From the NCBI RefSeq assembly GCF_024346975.1, contig NZ_AP024885.1, positions 2,682,111-2,746,110 on the forward strand: 64,000 nucleotides of DNA, given 5' to 3'. Origin of the DNA: Vibrio neonatus (GTDB lineage: Bacteria; Pseudomonadota; Gammaproteobacteria; Enterobacterales; Vibrionaceae). Of this stretch, positions 43,227 to 57,216 are shown in pieces. Made by a program: the position numbers and the translations under genes. Below the pieces are notes generated by a model that was given only the letters and a program-made list of their open reading frames with translations, did no database searches and had not been told where the DNA came from. Numbering within the stretch: the first letter of the stretch is position 1; each line of letters begins with the position of its first letter.

Positions 43227-44597
43227 CTATTTTTTCTTCTTTACCGGACGCTGCCAGTTAGCGATGCGACGCTCTTTAGCGCGAGAAATGATCAGCTCAT
43301 TTTCGCCGACATTTTTAGTTACAGTAGAGCCTGCACCTATGGTGGCACCATCAGCAATAGTCACTGGAGCAATAAGCTGGCTGTCAGAGCCCACGAATAC
43401 ATCATTACCTATGTTGGTTTTAAATTTGTTCGCACCATCGTAGTTACAAGTAATGGTACCTGCGCCAATGTTAGTGCGCTCACCAATTTCAGCATCACCT
43501 AAATAAGTTAAGTGATTGGCTTTAGAACCTTGACCAATGCGGGCGTTTTTCACTTCCACAAAGTTACCTACGTGAGCATCATTACACAGTTCAGCACCTG
43601 GGCGCAGACGAGTAAATGGCCCAACAGTACACTCTTCACCAACGGTCGCATCTTCAATCACTGAATATGGACGGATGATGGTATTGTCATCAATTTCACA
43701 ATCTTTAAGCACACAGCCTGCACCGATAGTCACGTTATCACCGATAGTCACACTACCTTCAATGATGACGTTAGCATCGATTTCAACATCCATACCGCAT
43801 TGCAAAGAGCCGCGTAGATCAAAACGGCTAGGATCGCGAAGCATTACGCCTTGCTCTAACAGTTTGTCGGCCTGCATTTGCTGGTAAGCACGCTCTAGAC
43901 GAGCCAGTTGACGACGATCATTTACGCCTTCCACTTCAACGGCGCTAGCAGGATGTACTGCTTCAATTTTTTTACCGTCGTTATGCGCAGCAGCAATAAT
44001 ATCCGTTAAGTAGTATTCGCCTTGAGCATTATCATTGCTGAGGTTAGACAACCAACGTTTTAAATCTTTACCGTCTGCAACCAATACACCTGTGTTGATT
44101 TCACAAATGGCTTTTTGCTCTTCTGTGGCATCTTTTTGTTCCACGATAGCCACTACAGAGCCGTTGTCACGCACAATGCGGCCGTAACCCATAGGATTAT
44201 CCAAAACAACCGTTAGCAGCCCTACGCCACCTTCTGGTTGACCATCAAGTAGTGCCGATACAGTTTCACTGGTGATCAGAGGTACGTCACCGTAAAGAAC
44301 CAATACTTTTTCATCATCAGAAAAGTGAGGTGATGCTTGATCAACTGCGTGCCCTGTACCCAATTGCTCGCGCTGCTCAACCCAGTTTACTGGCTCGTTT
44401 GCTAGCGTTGCTTTCATTTGCTCACTGCCGTGACCAAACACCAAATGGATGTTGTTAGCTTCTAGACCCACACACGTATCAATAACATGCTTTGCCATTG
44501 GTTTGCCGGCCAATGTATGCAGTACTTTTGGCTTTTTAGAGTACATGCGAGTGCCTTTGCCCGCAGCCAGAATCACAGCACTAAAATTGTTCATCAC
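43227..44597 (-). CDS. glmU: Bifunctional GlcN-1-P acetyltransferase / GlcNAc-1-P uridyltransferase GlmU
   Basis: Makes UDP-GlcNAc for peptidoglycan and lipid A. 456 residues. The N-terminal uridyltransferase starts [18 protein letters not shown]; the UTP/Mg site includes VLYGDVPL. From about residue 250 a left-handed beta-helix follows with hexapeptide turns and the acetyltransferase histidine region [19 protein letters not shown]. Neighbour of the atp operon as in many gammaproteobacteria, but separated here by two palindromic elements. Confidence 0.97.
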   Translation of the reverse strand: MMNNFSAVILAAGKGTRMYSKKPKVLHTLAGKPMAKHVIDTCVGLEANNIHLVFGHGSEQMKATLANEPVNWVEQREQLGTGHAVDQASPHFSDDEKVLVLYGDVPLITSETVSALLDGQPEGGVGLLTVVLDNPMGYGRIVRDNGSVVAIVEQKDATEEQKAICEINTGVLVADGKDLKRWLSNLSNDNAQGEYYLTDIIAAAHNDGKKIEAVHPASAVEVEGVNDRRQLARLERAYQQMQADKLLEQGVMLRDPSRFDLRGSLQCGMDVEIDANVIIEGSVTIGDNVTIGAGCVLKDCEIDDNTIIRPYSVIEDATVGEECTVGPFTRLRPGAELCNDAHVGNFVEVKNARIGQGSKANHLTYLGDAEIGERTNIGAGTITCNYDGANKFKTNIGNDVFVGSDSQLIAPVTIADGATIGAGSTVTKNVGENELIISRAKERRIANWQRPVKKKK

Positions 44598-44649
44598 CTA
44601 TTCCTTGAAACTGATCGTGAATTATTATTGTTTTAAACGTTGAGTTATA

Positions 44650-44805
44650 CCAATCACACTAAGTAAGTGGTCAGAAATAGCGCAGGAAAAATGCTCGAGA
44701 ACAAGGCAGGATTTTTTGATAAGTAGTTATTCTACAATCAAAAATTCTAACGCCGTTATCGAGTATTTTAACAAGCTAGAATGACCAGTTATTTAGTACG
44801 ATTGG
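44650..44805. mobile_element. MITE-like palindromic element flanked by TA
   Basis: 156 bp with no coding capacity. The ends are about 24-bp imperfect inverted repeats: CCAATCACACTAAGTAAGTG on the left and CCAATCGTACTAAATAACTG on the right when inverted. Both are bordered by TA (44648-44649, 44806-44807). The inner parts also pair over most of their length, so the element is one long imperfect hairpin. TA flanks and CCAAT ends resemble the IS630-type element at 5407, suggesting mobilisation by a related transposase. Confidence 0.7.
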
Positions 44806-44820
44806 TATTACATGTTTACA

Positions 44821-44880
44821 TCACTAAGTGACCTCAGGATGACACGCATTCTATCGTCGCATCCTGAAGTCACTTAGCGA
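44821..44880. repeat. 60-bp inverted repeat (REP-like hairpin)
   Basis: CACTAAGTGACCTCAGGATG and CATCCTGAAGTCACTTAGCG pair with about two mismatches across an 18-20-base loop. It has no T-run, so it is not an ordinary terminator. The rest of the gap 44598-44983 contains only the glmU leader, the MITE and the atpC terminator. Confidence 0.7.
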
Positions 44881-44933
44881 TATAAGTCGCCTAGCTATAT
44901 ATTAACCTAAACATCCTAGATTTGGCACAAAAC

Positions 44934-44963
44934 AAAAAGGTGACCCTAGGGCCACCTTTTTTC
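44934..44963 (-). terminator. Terminator of the atp operon
   Basis: Stem AAAAAGGTG/CACCTTTTT with an inner CCC/GGG pairing, about 20 bases after the atpC stop codon. T-run on both strands. Confidence 0.88.
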
Positions 44964-44983
44964 GATACGCTATGGCTAATAAA

Positions 44984-45406
44984 TTAGCGACGCTTTCTAG
45001 TAAGTTCTGCAACTCTAACTTGAGCAATCGCTTTAGCCAATTCACTGGCTGCCTGAGCAAAGTCCATGTCGCCGTGCTGATTAAGAATGCTCTCTTCAGC
45101 TTTGCGTTTGGCTTCTTCTGCTTTAGAAGCATCGATATCTTCACCACGAATTGCTGTATCAGCCAGTACAGTTGCTGTACCAGGCTGAACTTCAACAATA
45201 CCACCAGAGACATAAATAAACTCTTCGTGGCCGTGTTGCTTCACGATGCGAACCATACCAGGAGTAATAGCGGTCAACAGCGGAGTGTGGCCGTGGAAAA
45301 TACCAAGCTCACCTTCGCTACCGGTCACCTGGAACGTTTCTACGCGCCCAGAAAACAGTTTTTTCTCTGCGCTAACTACGTCAAGGTGAAAGGTTATTGC
45401 TGCCAT
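44984..45406 (-). CDS. atpC: ATP synthase epsilon subunit
   Basis: 140 residues: N-terminal beta-sandwich ([40 protein letters not shown]) and a C-terminal two-helix part that inhibits ATP hydrolysis. Couples the central stalk to the c ring. Last gene of atpIBEFHAGDC, 18 bases after atpD. Confidence 0.97.
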   Translation of the reverse strand: MAAITFHLDVVSAEKKLFSGRVETFQVTGSEGELGIFHGHTPLLTAITPGMVRIVKQHGHEEFIYVSGGIVEVQPGTATVLADTAIRGEDIDASKAEEAKRKAEESILNQHGDMDFAQAASELAKAIAQVRVAELTRKRR

Positions 45407-45424
45407 ATTGCCTCCTAATCAGAC

Positions 45425-46843
<1,419 letters not shown>

Positions 46844-46862
46844 CTAATTCGTTGTCCTAAAA

Positions 46863-47729
46863 CTAAACCGCAGCGGCACCAGAACAAATTTCTGATAGCT
46901 CTTGGGTAATCGCAGCCTGACGAGCTTTGTTATACACAAGCTGTAAATCTTCGATCAGGTTGTTTGCGTTATCCGTTGCAGCTTTCATTGCCACCATTCG
47001 AGCGGCCTGCTCACAAGCTAGGTTCTCAACCACGCCTTGATACACACTAGATTCGATATAACGAATCAGCAATGCATCTAGCAAAGGTTTCGGCTCTGGC
47101 TCGTAAATGTAGTCCCACTGATGGTCACGCTGCATTTCTTCGCTGTCTGATTTAGGTAAAGGCAGTAATTGATCGATCGTTGGTTCTTGAACCATAGTGT
47201 TCACAAACTTATTGAACACTATGAAGAGGCGATCCAACTCACCTTCATCATATTTCTTCAACATAACGCGTACTGAACCGATCAAATCTTCCAGACTTGG
47301 GTTATCACCCAGACCAGAAGTTTGAGCTGCTACTTTCGCGCCGCTGTTGTTAAAGAATGCTGTTGCCTTTGAGCCGATAACGGCTAAGTCAATTTCAGCA
47401 CCACTTTCCTGCCAAGTTTGCATATCTAGAATGGCTTTTTTGAACAAGTTAATGTTCAAGCCACCACACAAACCACGGTCAGTAGAAACTATGATGTAAC
47501 CAACACGCTTGGCTTCGCGTTCCTCTAGGTACGGATGTTTGTACTCTAGGCTACCGCTAGCCAAATGACCGATCACCTTACGCATTGTTTCTGCATATGG
47601 ACGGGACGCTTCCATCGCATCTTGCGAGCGACGCATTTTTGAAGCGGCTACCATTTCCATTGCTTTCGTAATCTTCTGTGTGCTTTTAACACTACCGATT
47701 TTATTACGTATTTCTTTTGCGCCGGCCAT
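46863..47729 (-). CDS. atpG: ATP synthase gamma subunit
   Basis: Central rotor shaft, 288 residues. The N-terminal coiled coil [33 protein letters not shown] and C-terminal coiled coil ending [15 protein letters not shown] are the family ends. Located between atpA and atpD as usual. Confidence 0.97.
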   Translation of the reverse strand: MAGAKEIRNKIGSVKSTQKITKAMEMVAASKMRRSQDAMEASRPYAETMRKVIGHLASGSLEYKHPYLEEREAKRVGYIIVSTDRGLCGGLNINLFKKAILDMQTWQESGAEIDLAVIGSKATAFFNNSGAKVAAQTSGLGDNPSLEDLIGSVRVMLKKYDEGELDRLFIVFNKFVNTMVQEPTIDQLLPLPKSDSEEMQRDHQWDYIYEPEPKPLLDALLIRYIESSVYQGVVENLACEQAARMVAMKAATDNANNLIEDLQLVYNKARQAAITQELSEICSGAAAV

Positions 47730-47773
47730 CGTTACTCTCCGTTAGTAGGTGACTCTTTCAAGTCACCAACCAA

Positions 47774-49315
47774 TTACCAGGTTTGGGTTGCTTTAAAATC
47801 AGTGACGATTTTTTGAAGCTGAGCTTCAATGTCGTCGTTGTAAGCACCCGTTTGGTTGATCTCTTCCGCTAGATCAGCGAACTGACCATGAGCATACGAC
47901 AGTAGAGCGGCTTCAAAATCTAGAATCTTATTAAGTTCAATATCTTCTAGGAAACCACGCTCAGCAGCAAAGATAACAAGGGCTTGTGAGAACACTGACA
48001 TAGGAGCGTATTGCTTCTGTTTCATCAGTTCTGTCACTTTTGCACCGTGATCAAGTTGCTTCTTAGTCGTGTCATCAAGGTCTGAAGAGAACTGAGCAAA
48101 TGCTGCTAGTTCACGGTATTGAGCTAGTGCTGTACGAATACCACCAGACAATTTCTTGATGATCTTAGTCTGCGCTGAACCACCTACACGAGATACCGAG
48201 ATACCTGGGTCAACCGCTGGACGTACGCCGGCGTTGAATAGTTCAGTTTGAAGGAAGATCTGGCCATCAGTAATCGAGATTACGTTTGTAGGTACGAATG
48301 CTGATACGTCACCTGCTTGGGTTTCGATAATAGGAAGAGCGGTCAAAGAACCTGTCTTACCTTTTACTTCACCCTTGGTGAAACGCTCTACATACTCTTC
48401 GTTTACACGAGCAGCACGCTCTAGTAGACGAGAGTGAAGATAGAATACGTCACCAGGGAATGCTTCACGGCCCGGTGGACGTTTCAGTAGTAGAGAGATT
48501 TGACGGTACGCTACCGCTTGCTTAGACAGATCATCGTAGATGATCAATGCGTCTTCGCCACGGTCGCGGAAGTATTCACCCATTGCACAACCCGCGTAAG
48601 GCGCTAGGTATTGCAGTGCAGCAGATTCAGATGCAGAAGCAACAACAACTACTGTGTTGGCTAGTGCACCGTGCTCTTCAAGCTTACGAACCACGTTTGC
48701 GATGGTTGAAGCTTTCTGGCCGATTGCTACATAAATTGAGAAAATACCAGAATCTTTCTGGTTAATGATGGCATCAATTGCCAACGCTGTTTTACCAGTC
48801 TGACGGTCACCGATGATAAGTTCACGCTGACCACGACCGATAGGGATCATGGAATCAACTGACTTATAACCAGTTTGTACAGGTTGGTCTACCGACTTAC
48901 GGTCGATAACGCCAGGTGCGATAACTTCTACAGGAGAAGTTAGTGCAGCGTTGATCGGTCCTTTACCATCAATAGGCTCACCCAGTGTGTTTACAACACG
49001 ACCTAGTAATTCAGGGCCTACTGGAACCTCAAGGATACGACCAGTACCTGTAACTTTCATGCCTTCCTGTAGGTCAGCATATGGGCCCATTACTACTGCA
49101 CCAACCGAGTCACGCTCAAGGTTAAGTGCGAGTGCGTATTTGCCACCCGGTAATTCAATCATTTCACCTTGCATAACGTCTGCAAGGCCGTGGATACGAA
49201 TGATGCCATCGCTTACCGAAACGATAGTACCTTCGTTGCGAGCTTCATTTACAACGTTGAAAGATTCAATACGTTGTTTAATTAGATCGCTAATTTCCGT
49301 GGAATTAAGTTGCAT
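47774..49315 (-). CDS. atpA: ATP synthase alpha subunit
   Basis: Non-catalytic F1 subunit of 513 residues; ATG at 49315 ([16 protein letters not shown]) is preferred over an ATG ten codons upstream that overlaps atpH. Walker A GDRQTGKT near residue 170. [17 protein letters not shown] is the alpha/beta family signature. The N-terminus anchors the delta subunit. Confidence 0.98.
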   Translation of the reverse strand: MQLNSTEISDLIKQRIESFNVVNEARNEGTIVSVSDGIIRIHGLADVMQGEMIELPGGKYALALNLERDSVGAVVMGPYADLQEGMKVTGTGRILEVPVGPELLGRVVNTLGEPIDGKGPINAALTSPVEVIAPGVIDRKSVDQPVQTGYKSVDSMIPIGRGQRELIIGDRQTGKTALAIDAIINQKDSGIFSIYVAIGQKASTIANVVRKLEEHGALANTVVVVASASESAALQYLAPYAGCAMGEYFRDRGEDALIIYDDLSKQAVAYRQISLLLKRPPGREAFPGDVFYLHSRLLERAARVNEEYVERFTKGEVKGKTGSLTALPIIETQAGDVSAFVPTNVISITDGQIFLQTELFNAGVRPAVDPGISVSRVGGSAQTKIIKKLSGGIRTALAQYRELAAFAQFSSDLDDTTKKQLDHGAKVTELMKQKQYAPMSVFSQALVIFAAERGFLEDIELNKILDFEAALLSYAHGQFADLAEEINQTGAYNDDIEAQLQKIVTDFKATQTW

Positions 49316-49328
49316 GCTCCAATCCCCA

Positions 49329-49862
49329 TTAAGACTGCAATGCATCGCTCAGGCGGTTCAAACGACCTCGCGCTGAGTTATCAATGACTAGGTCTCCGGC
49401 TCGAATAATAACCCCACCAAGTAGGGTCTCATCTATACTGCAATTCAGCTTCACTTTGCGGTCAAAGCGTTGCTCTAACTTGCTAATCATGTTGTCTTGC
49501 TGTTGTTTCGACAGCTCAGAAGCAGAAATAACATCCACATCAATAAGCTTGTCGTGCTCTCGTCTAAGAGCTAAAAACTCAGCTAGAACAGAAGGTAACG
49601 CCTTTAATCGACCGTTACTTGCCATCACCTTAAGCAGGTTTTGACCATGTTCATCAAGTTGTTCGCCACAAACCACAATGAGCAGTTCTGATAATTTGTT
49701 GGCTGTTAATGAGCCATCTAATACATCAGAAATTTCTTTGTGCTTCGTTACTTCGGCAGCAAAAGCCAACATTTGACCCCATTGGTCTAACGTGTCTTTT
49801 TCTACCGCAAAATCGAATGCTGCTTTAGCATAGGGGCGTGCGATTGTTACCAAATCCGACAT
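49329..49862 (-). CDS. atpH: ATP synthase delta subunit
   Basis: 177 residues, peripheral stalk protein joining F1 alpha to the b subunits. N-terminal helical domain starts [14 protein letters not shown]; the C-terminal signature [22 protein letters not shown] is intact. Fourteen bases after atpF. Confidence 0.96.
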   Translation of the reverse strand: MSDLVTIARPYAKAAFDFAVEKDTLDQWGQMLAFAAEVTKHKEISDVLDGSLTANKLSELLIVVCGEQLDEHGQNLLKVMASNGRLKALPSVLAEFLALRREHDKLIDVDVISASELSKQQQDNMISKLEQRFDRKVKLNCSIDETLLGGVIIRAGDLVIDNSARGRLNRLSDALQS

Positions 49863-49876
49863 AAGCGCCCCTTGTA

Positions 49877-50347
49877 TTAAAGTTTTGCAGTAATGTTTTC
49901 AAGAATATCTTGTTGCGCATCTTTATCGATTGAGCGCTCCAAGATTTTCTCGGCACCAGCAATAGCCAGAGTAGCAACTTGTTTGCGCAGTTCATCGCGA
50001 GCGCGGCTACGGTCAGCTTCAACTTCTGCTTCAGCTTGCGCTAAGATTTTTTGGCGTTCCGCCTGTGCATCTTCGCGTGCTTCATCAATAATTTGAGCTT
50101 TACGTTTGTTCGCTGAATCGATGATCTCAGTTGCTGTGCGCTTCGCTTCTTTTAATTGTTCAGAAGCGTTGGCTTGTGCCAGGTTCAAGTTCTTTTCTGC
50201 GCGTTCAGCGGCAGATAGACCGTCAGCAATTTTCTTCTGACGTTCTTCGATCGCTTCAATGATTGGTGGCCATACATACTTCATGCAGAACCATACAAAC
50301 ATTGCAAACGAGATTGCTTGACCTAGCAGAGTTGCGTTCATTTCCAC
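49877..50347 (-). CDS. atpF: ATP synthase b subunit
   Basis: 156 residues. One N-terminal membrane helix ([23 protein letters not shown]) followed by a long charged coiled coil, the peripheral stalk dimer. Same length as E. coli b. Confidence 0.97.
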   Translation of the reverse strand: MEMNATLLGQAISFAMFVWFCMKYVWPPIIEAIEERQKKIADGLSAAERAEKNLNLAQANASEQLKEAKRTATEIIDSANKRKAQIIDEAREDAQAERQKILAQAEAEVEADRSRARDELRKQVATLAIAGAEKILERSIDKDAQQDILENITAKL

Positions 50348-50407
50348 AACAGCTACCCCTTTTAATTAATCAACAAAGTTTCAGATGAATGATCTACGAT
50401 CTACTGA

Positions 50408-50695
<288 letters not shown>

Positions 50696-50709
50696 TTACG
50701 TTTATAAAA

Positions 50710-51914
<1,205 letters not shown>

Positions 51915-52054
51915 GTATTCATTTCCTCGAAAAACAACTTTTGCTCAAAATTAGTCAAGCAAAAATTTCGAATTATGTATCCAACTTCATGTATTGCATG
52001 TGAAAATTCACGAAAAATACATACAATATGGATCTATTTGAACTGAACCGATTA

Positions 52055-52948
52055 TCACACGATGCGTTCAAGCTTCGCGATTAACAGTTCTAATTTGTGA
52101 GGCTCGTCAATACTAATCGTCAATTTTGCTGTACCACTTTTGTTTCTAATCAAAGAAACTTCATTTCCTAGTGTTTTTGACAATTTTTCTGACAAAGAAA
52201 CCGCCTCTTGATCGATGACTTTTTTATCTTCTTTGGTTGGCGGCTGAAGGATTTTTTTTACCAGCTGTTCCGTTTGTCTAACTGTAAGTTGTTTTTTAAC
52301 TGCGCTTTGCGCCAACTCAACTTGTTGCTTCCCATCAATTGCTAAAAGAGCTCTGGCATGCCCCATATCCAATAATCCATCAGAAACCAACTTTTTAACT
52401 TCTACTTCTAACTGATTCAAACGTAACAGGTTACTTACCGCTGTTCGCGATTTTCCTATTACTTCAGCTATTTGTTGATGCGATAACTCGAATTTAGTTC
52501 TTAAACTCTCTAACGCATGCGCTTCTTCAACGGCATTTAAATTTTCACGTTGAATGTTTTCAATCAAGGCCATCGCAATAGCGGCTTTGTCTTGTACACG
52601 CTTAACAACACAAGGAACCTGAGTTAGCCCCGCTTGTTTGGCTGCACGCCAACGTCTTTCACCTGCGATAATTTCATACTTATTGTTGTCGACTTGGCGA
52701 ACAACAATCGGTTGAATGATGCCTTGAGAGCGAATTGATGCGCTCAACTCATCTAGGGCGTCTTCATTCATCTCTGTTCGAGGCTGATAAACACCCGGCT
52801 GTAAACGCTCTACAGCAATATCTTGCATGTCTCCACTCGTCGATGTACTCACTACATCAGACTCATGAGTTGGAGTGTTTTTCTCTCTTGCTATCGCACT
52901 TGTCGATAACAGTGCATCCAATCCTTTACCTAGACCGCGCTTTGACAT
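52055..52948 (-). CDS. parB: Chromosome partitioning protein ParB
   Basis: 297 residues. CTPase/parS-binding protein. Start MSKRGLGKGLDALLS. The ParB N-domain includes QPGVYQPRTEMNEDAL, the CTP box region GERRWRAAKQAG and ALIENIQRENLNAVEEA. Then a helix-turn-helix (LSHQQIAEVIGKSRTAVSNLLRL) and a C-terminal dimer domain. Its expected target is at 405-420. Co-transcribed with parA. Confidence 0.97.
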   Translation of the reverse strand: MSKRGLGKGLDALLSTSAIAREKNTPTHESDVVSTSTSGDMQDIAVERLQPGVYQPRTEMNEDALDELSASIRSQGIIQPIVVRQVDNNKYEIIAGERRWRAAKQAGLTQVPCVVKRVQDKAAIAMALIENIQRENLNAVEEAHALESLRTKFELSHQQIAEVIGKSRTAVSNLLRLNQLEVEVKKLVSDGLLDMGHARALLAIDGKQQVELAQSAVKKQLTVRQTEQLVKKILQPPTKEDKKVIDQEAVSLSEKLSKTLGNEVSLIRNKSGTAKLTISIDEPHKLELLIAKLERIV

Positions 52949-52971
52949 TTATCTTGTTCCTTAGAAATTTT

Positions 52972-53751
52972 TTATACTGTAACTTCTTCACGGCGCAATA
53001 TCTCCCCCGCAAGGGCAAGATAAGCTTTAGCTCCAGCTGAATGTTTATCATAATACATTGCTGGTTTGCCATGACTTGGAGCTTCAGCTAAGCGTACATT
53101 TCTAGGAATCACCGTACGATAAACTTTAGTGCCAAAGTGTTGCTTCAATTGATCCGAAACCTCATTAGAAAGACGGTTTCTTGGGTCAAACATTGTTCGC
53201 AACAAGCCTTCTATTTTTAAATTTTCATTTACTACAGCCGCTAGCTTACTGATGGTATCCATCAAAGCGGTCAAGCCTTCTAGTGCAAAATACTCACACT
53301 GCATTGGCACTAATACGGAATCAGAAGCTGCCATGGCGTTGATTGTCAGCAAGTTAAGTGATGGTGGGCAATCAATAAAAATAAAGTCATATTGATCACG
53401 TACGTTTGCGAGGGCATTTTTTAGCCTAACTTCTCGAGCAAACACTTCCATCAATTTAATTTCTGCTGCCGTTACGTCGCCGTTGGCTGCAATCAGGTCG
53501 TATCCACCTGTTTTTGAGTGAGTCACGACCTCTGCAAACGGAGTTTCTTCCACAAGTAGATCATAAGCTGTTGTTTCTACTTGGTACTTATCCACACCAC
53601 TTGCCATAGTGGCGTTGCCTTGAGGATCGAGATCGATCACTAAAATACTGCGCTTAGTCGCTGCCATCGAAGCGGCTAAGTTAACGCAGGTTGTGGTTTT
53701 GCCTACACCACCTTTCTGATTGGCAATTGATATAATTTTTCCCACGCTCAA
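52972..53751 (-). CDS. parA: Chromosome partitioning ATPase ParA
   Basis: 259 residues with the deviant Walker A motif KGGVGKTT at 13-20 and DLDPQGNATMASG. FIDCPPSLNLLTINAM is the Walker B region. No N-terminal extension, so it is the chromosomal (type Ib-like/Soj) form. It sits in the order mnmG-rsmG-parA-parB common near oriC. Confidence 0.97.
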   Translation of the reverse strand: MSVGKIISIANQKGGVGKTTTCVNLAASMAATKRSILVIDLDPQGNATMASGVDKYQVETTAYDLLVEETPFAEVVTHSKTGGYDLIAANGDVTAAEIKLMEVFAREVRLKNALANVRDQYDFIFIDCPPSLNLLTINAMAASDSVLVPMQCEYFALEGLTALMDTISKLAAVVNENLKIEGLLRTMFDPRNRLSNEVSDQLKQHFGTKVYRTVIPRNVRLAEAPSHGKPAMYYDKHSAGAKAYLALAGEILRREEVTV

Positions 53752-53759
53752 ACTCTTCC

Positions 53760-54389
53760 CTAATCTTGGTCTTGTAAGATTACAAGATGTCGCTCACCAT
53801 CGAGCTCAGGTACTATCAAAGGTTTGACGCTGATCACGTTGCACCAATCAGGAAGTTGCGCTACCTCTTCTTGTGAGACTTGGCCTTTTAGAGCCACGAA
53901 CACACCAGAATCATCTTTGGTCAAATGACGACACCAATTCACCATGTCGGTCATTGAAGCAAATGCTCTACTTAAAACAGCATCAAACTTCTGTTCAGGT
54001 TGAAATTCTTCAACTCGGCTAAGAACAGGAGTGACGTTCTCAATTTTAAGTTCATGCAACACTTGCTTGATAAAGCGAATGCGCTTTCCAAGACTATCTA
54101 GAAGGAAAAACTCACAATCGGGGTTCATTATCGCCAAAGGAACACCAGGTAAACCTGGGCCTGTACCTACATCAATAAATCGCTGTCCCTCTAAATGGGG
54201 CGACACCACAATACTATCCATAATATGCTTAATTAACATATCGCTAGGATTGCGTACTGACGTTAAGTTGTAGGCTTTGTTCCATTTGTTCAATAGTTCC
54301 ACATAGCCGACCAACTGATCAATCTGTTTTGGTGAAACTGACAATTCTGTTTTTGCAACAAGTAATTCTAATTGTTGGTGTAAACTCAT
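53760..54389 (-). CDS. rsmG: 16S rRNA m7G527 methyltransferase RsmG
   Basis: 209 residues (GidB). Rossmann methyltransferase with [14 protein letters not shown] as the SAM loop and [23 protein letters not shown] includes the conserved Arg. The ATG overlaps the mnmG stop by four bases, so translation is coupled. Loss of this gene gives low-level streptomycin resistance in other bacteria. Confidence 0.97.
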   Translation of the reverse strand: MSLHQQLELLVAKTELSVSPKQIDQLVGYVELLNKWNKAYNLTSVRNPSDMLIKHIMDSIVVSPHLEGQRFIDVGTGPGLPGVPLAIMNPDCEFFLLDSLGKRIRFIKQVLHELKIENVTPVLSRVEEFQPEQKFDAVLSRAFASMTDMVNWCRHLTKDDSGVFVALKGQVSQEEVAQLPDWCNVISVKPLIVPELDGERHLVILQDQD

Positions 54390-56287
54390 TTTGCAATTTC
54401 CTCGCCTTTTTTCAAAAGCCCTTGTTTTTTAAGACAAACTAGCAAAATAGATATGGCTGCAGGTGTGATTCCTGAGATGCGAGATGCGATACCAATAGTC
54501 TCTGGTTTCATATCAGATAGCTTGGCAACCACTTCATTCGACAGTCCAGAAACTTGAGCGTAGTCAAATTCATAAGGGATTAGAGTATTTTCATGACGCA
54601 TAGATTTGGCTATTTCGTCTTGCTGACGCTGAATATAACCTTCGTATTTCACCTGAATTTCCACTTGCTCAGAGGCTTGTTGATCCTCAAGAGCAGGAGC
54701 AAAGGTATCTAGCTCAGTCAGCTGTTGATAATTTAGCTCAGGTCTACGTAGAAGATCTTCACCGCTTGCTTCTCTGGTTAACGGCGTTTTTAGTAGCTTG
54801 TTAAGCTCAGTCACACCTTCAGATTTTGGATTAACCCATATACCTGCTAGTCGTTGACGTTCCGTGGCCATACCTTCCATTTTTTGATTAAAGCGTGCCC
54901 AACGTTGTTCAGAAATTAAGCCCAGCTCGTGTGCTTTTTCGGTCAAACGGATATCGGCATTGTCTTCGCGTAGTAGCAATCGATATTCTGCGCGCGAAGT
55001 AAACATACGATACGGTTCTTTAGTGCCCATGGTTGATAAATCATCAATCAATACGCCCATGTAAGCTTGATCGCGACGCGGTGACCAACCTTCTTTTTCT
55101 TGAGAGAACAAACTGGCGTTCAAACCCGCCATCAAGCCTTGTGCTGCCGCTTCTTCGTAACCAGTAGTACCGTTGATCTGACCGGCTAGGAAAAGCCCTT
55201 TAATGAACTTGGTCTCGTAAGTGTGTTTTAAATCTCTAGGATCAAAGAAATCATACTCAATGGCGTAACCTGGGCGCACGATATGTGCATTTTCAAAACC
55301 TTTCATTGAGCGAACAATCTGTACTTGAACGTCAAAAGGAAGGCTAGTTGAAATGCCATTTGGATACAGTTCGTGAGTGCTCAGTCCTTCAGGTTCAATA
55401 AAGATTTGGTGGCTGTTTTTATCGGCAAAACGCATCACCTTGTCTTCAATTGATGGACAATATCTAGGACCAATACCTTCGATAACCCCAGCGTACATAG
55501 GGCTTCGATCAAGGTTATTACGAATCACTTCATGAGTGGATTCATTGGTATGGGTGATATAACAAGGCACTTGAGGTGGTTGCTGATTACGGTTGCCAAT
55601 GAAGGAGAAAACCGGAGTTGGATTATCACCGTGTTGCACTTCAAGTTGACTAAAATCAACGCTGCGAGCGTCAATTCTTGGTGGAGTCCCTGTTTTTAGT
55701 CGATCCACTCTAAATGGAAGATCACGTAATCTGTGCGCTAAAGCGATCGATGAAGGATCACCTGTACGGCCACCTGACGCGCTTTCCATTCCGATATGGA
55801 TCTTTCCGCCTAGGAAGGTACCAACGGTCAACACAACTGCTTTGGCTTCGAATTTAAGCCCCATTTGTGTAATAACACCCCTGACCTGATCATTCTCAAC
55901 GATCAGATCATCGACCGACTGTTGAAACAAAGTTAAGTTAGGAGTGTTTTCTAATTCTGTACGAACAAACGCTTTGTACAATGCACGATCAGCCTGCGCT
56001 CTCGTCGCGCGAACAGCTGGACCTTTGGAAGCGTTTAGAGTTCTAAATTGAATACCTGCATGATCAATGGCGCGTGCCATTAATCCACCCATAGCATCAA
56101 CCTCTTTCACAAGGTGACCTTTACCAATACCGCCAATGGCCGGATTGCAAGACATCTGACCTAAAGTGTCAATATTGTGAGTCAACAACAGTGTCTTTTG
56201 GCCTGTTCTTGCTGCAGATAAGGCTGCTTCAGTACCAGCATGACCACCACCAACGATGATGACATCAAATTTTTCGTGATAAAACAT
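54386..56287 (-). CDS. mnmG: tRNA uridine-5-carboxymethylaminomethyl modification enzyme MnmG (GidA)
   Basis: 633 residues. FAD-binding [17 protein letters not shown] near residue 14; [34 protein letters not shown] and [18 protein letters not shown] are the family hallmarks. The C-terminal helical domain that binds MnmE ends the protein. Works with MnmE (57217-58578) on wobble U34. First gene left of oriC. Confidence 0.98.
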   Translation of the reverse strand: MFYHEKFDVIIVGGGHAGTEAALSAARTGQKTLLLTHNIDTLGQMSCNPAIGGIGKGHLVKEVDAMGGLMARAIDHAGIQFRTLNASKGPAVRATRAQADRALYKAFVRTELENTPNLTLFQQSVDDLIVENDQVRGVITQMGLKFEAKAVVLTVGTFLGGKIHIGMESASGGRTGDPSSIALAHRLRDLPFRVDRLKTGTPPRIDARSVDFSQLEVQHGDNPTPVFSFIGNRNQQPPQVPCYITHTNESTHEVIRNNLDRSPMYAGVIEGIGPRYCPSIEDKVMRFADKNSHQIFIEPEGLSTHELYPNGISTSLPFDVQVQIVRSMKGFENAHIVRPGYAIEYDFFDPRDLKHTYETKFIKGLFLAGQINGTTGYEEAAAQGLMAGLNASLFSQEKEGWSPRRDQAYMGVLIDDLSTMGTKEPYRMFTSRAEYRLLLREDNADIRLTEKAHELGLISEQRWARFNQKMEGMATERQRLAGIWVNPKSEGVTELNKLLKTPLTREASGEDLLRRPELNYQQLTELDTFAPALEDQQASEQVEIQVKYEGYIQRQQDEIAKSMRHENTLIPYEFDYAQVSGLSNEVVAKLSDMKPETIGIASRISGITPAAISILLVCLKKQGLLKKGEEIAK

Positions 56288-56334
56288 GAGTTGACCTCGA
56301 ATATTGCTATCGTGAAATGAGTGAACAAAAAGGA

Positions 56335-56660
56335 GGCGTATTCTACCTTCTTTCTGATCATTAGAAAATTGCTTTTAATGTTTTACACAATTTACAGTCT
56401 CTTAAATATATATAAGATCTTTATATAGATCTTTTATTAGATCTATTATTAAGCAAGCGATCTAGTGTGGATAAGTAGAATTTGATCAATAAGATCAACA
56501 ACTTTAAGAGGATCACTTTCTGTGATCTTGAGTGGATCTAACTCTGTATTAACTGGGATCAAAATAGCTACTTATTCACAGGGTAGTGGATCACTATAAG
56601 TTGTTATTGGGATAACTATAGGTTAAACACTGAATACCTATGTAGTTATCCACAGAAAAT
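56335..56660. other. oriC: Chromosomal replication origin oriC
   Basis: Between mnmG and mioC, as in E. coli. DnaA boxes: TTATCCACA (56646-56654), its inverse TGTGGATAA (56466-56474) and TTATTCACA (56572-56580). Three tandem 12-mers start with GATCT at 56416, 56428 and 56440 (GATCTTTATATA, GATCTTTTATTA, GATCTATTATTA); this is the AT-rich unwinding region. Eleven GATC sites fall in 56416-56592, for Dam/SeqA control. The rest of the gap 56288-56773 holds the AT-rich mnmG leader and the mioC terminator. Confidence 0.95.
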
Positions 56661-56706
56661 AATTTTTTAACTGCTGTTTTTATGAACAAATGAAAGGTAA
56701 AAAGAA

Positions 56707-56739
56707 AAGCCGCGGAGCTTTTTAGGGCACCAGCGGCTT
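56707..56739 (-). terminator. Terminator after mioC
   Basis: AAGCCGC...GCGGCTT stem with a 19-base inner segment, followed on the minus strand by TTCTTTTT. It shields oriC from mioC transcription. Confidence 0.75.
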
Positions 56740-56773
56740 GGCTATTGTTTAGATATTGAGACGAAATAGAAGG

Positions 56774-57214
56774 TTAGAACAGGTGTTTATGGTCTTCAAA
56801 CCAATCTTCAACGGCTTCTTCTGGGACCGGATGACGCAGAACATCTATGGTTAGACACTCCGCTAATGCTGTAGCGCCAATATCTTCTAGTAGCTCATGG
56901 CAATGTAATCCCGCACCACAAAAGGTGTCGTAGCTTGAATCACCAATGGCAATCACGCTGTAGTTTAGCGCTTGAGTATTGGGTGGTGTATCTTGAAGTT
57001 GCGCAATAAAAGGCTGAATGTTTTCAGGGTAGTCGCCTGCTCCATGGGTAGAAGTGACGACTAACCAAGTGCCTTGAGGATCGATGTCATTAAGGTTTGG
57101 GTGGTTATGAATTTCGGTATCTTTGCCCAATTCTTGCAGTAAATCGCTAAGATGATCGGCAACATATTCTGCGCCACCTAAGGTGCTACCTGTGATTAAA
57201 TGAATTGTCGACAT
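56774..57214 (-). CDS. mioC: Flavodoxin-like protein MioC
   Basis: 146 residues, FMN-binding. Phosphate loop [15 protein letters not shown], then [13 protein letters not shown] and [15 protein letters not shown] contact the flavin. In E. coli it supports biotin synthase. Transcribed toward oriC. Three bases after mnmE. Confidence 0.95.
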   Translation of the reverse strand: MSTIHLITGSTLGGAEYVADHLSDLLQELGKDTEIHNHPNLNDIDPQGTWLVVTSTHGAGDYPENIQPFIAQLQDTPPNTQALNYSVIAIGDSSYDTFCGAGLHCHELLEDIGATALAECLTIDVLRHPVPEEAVEDWFEDHKHLF

Positions 57215-57216
57215 TG

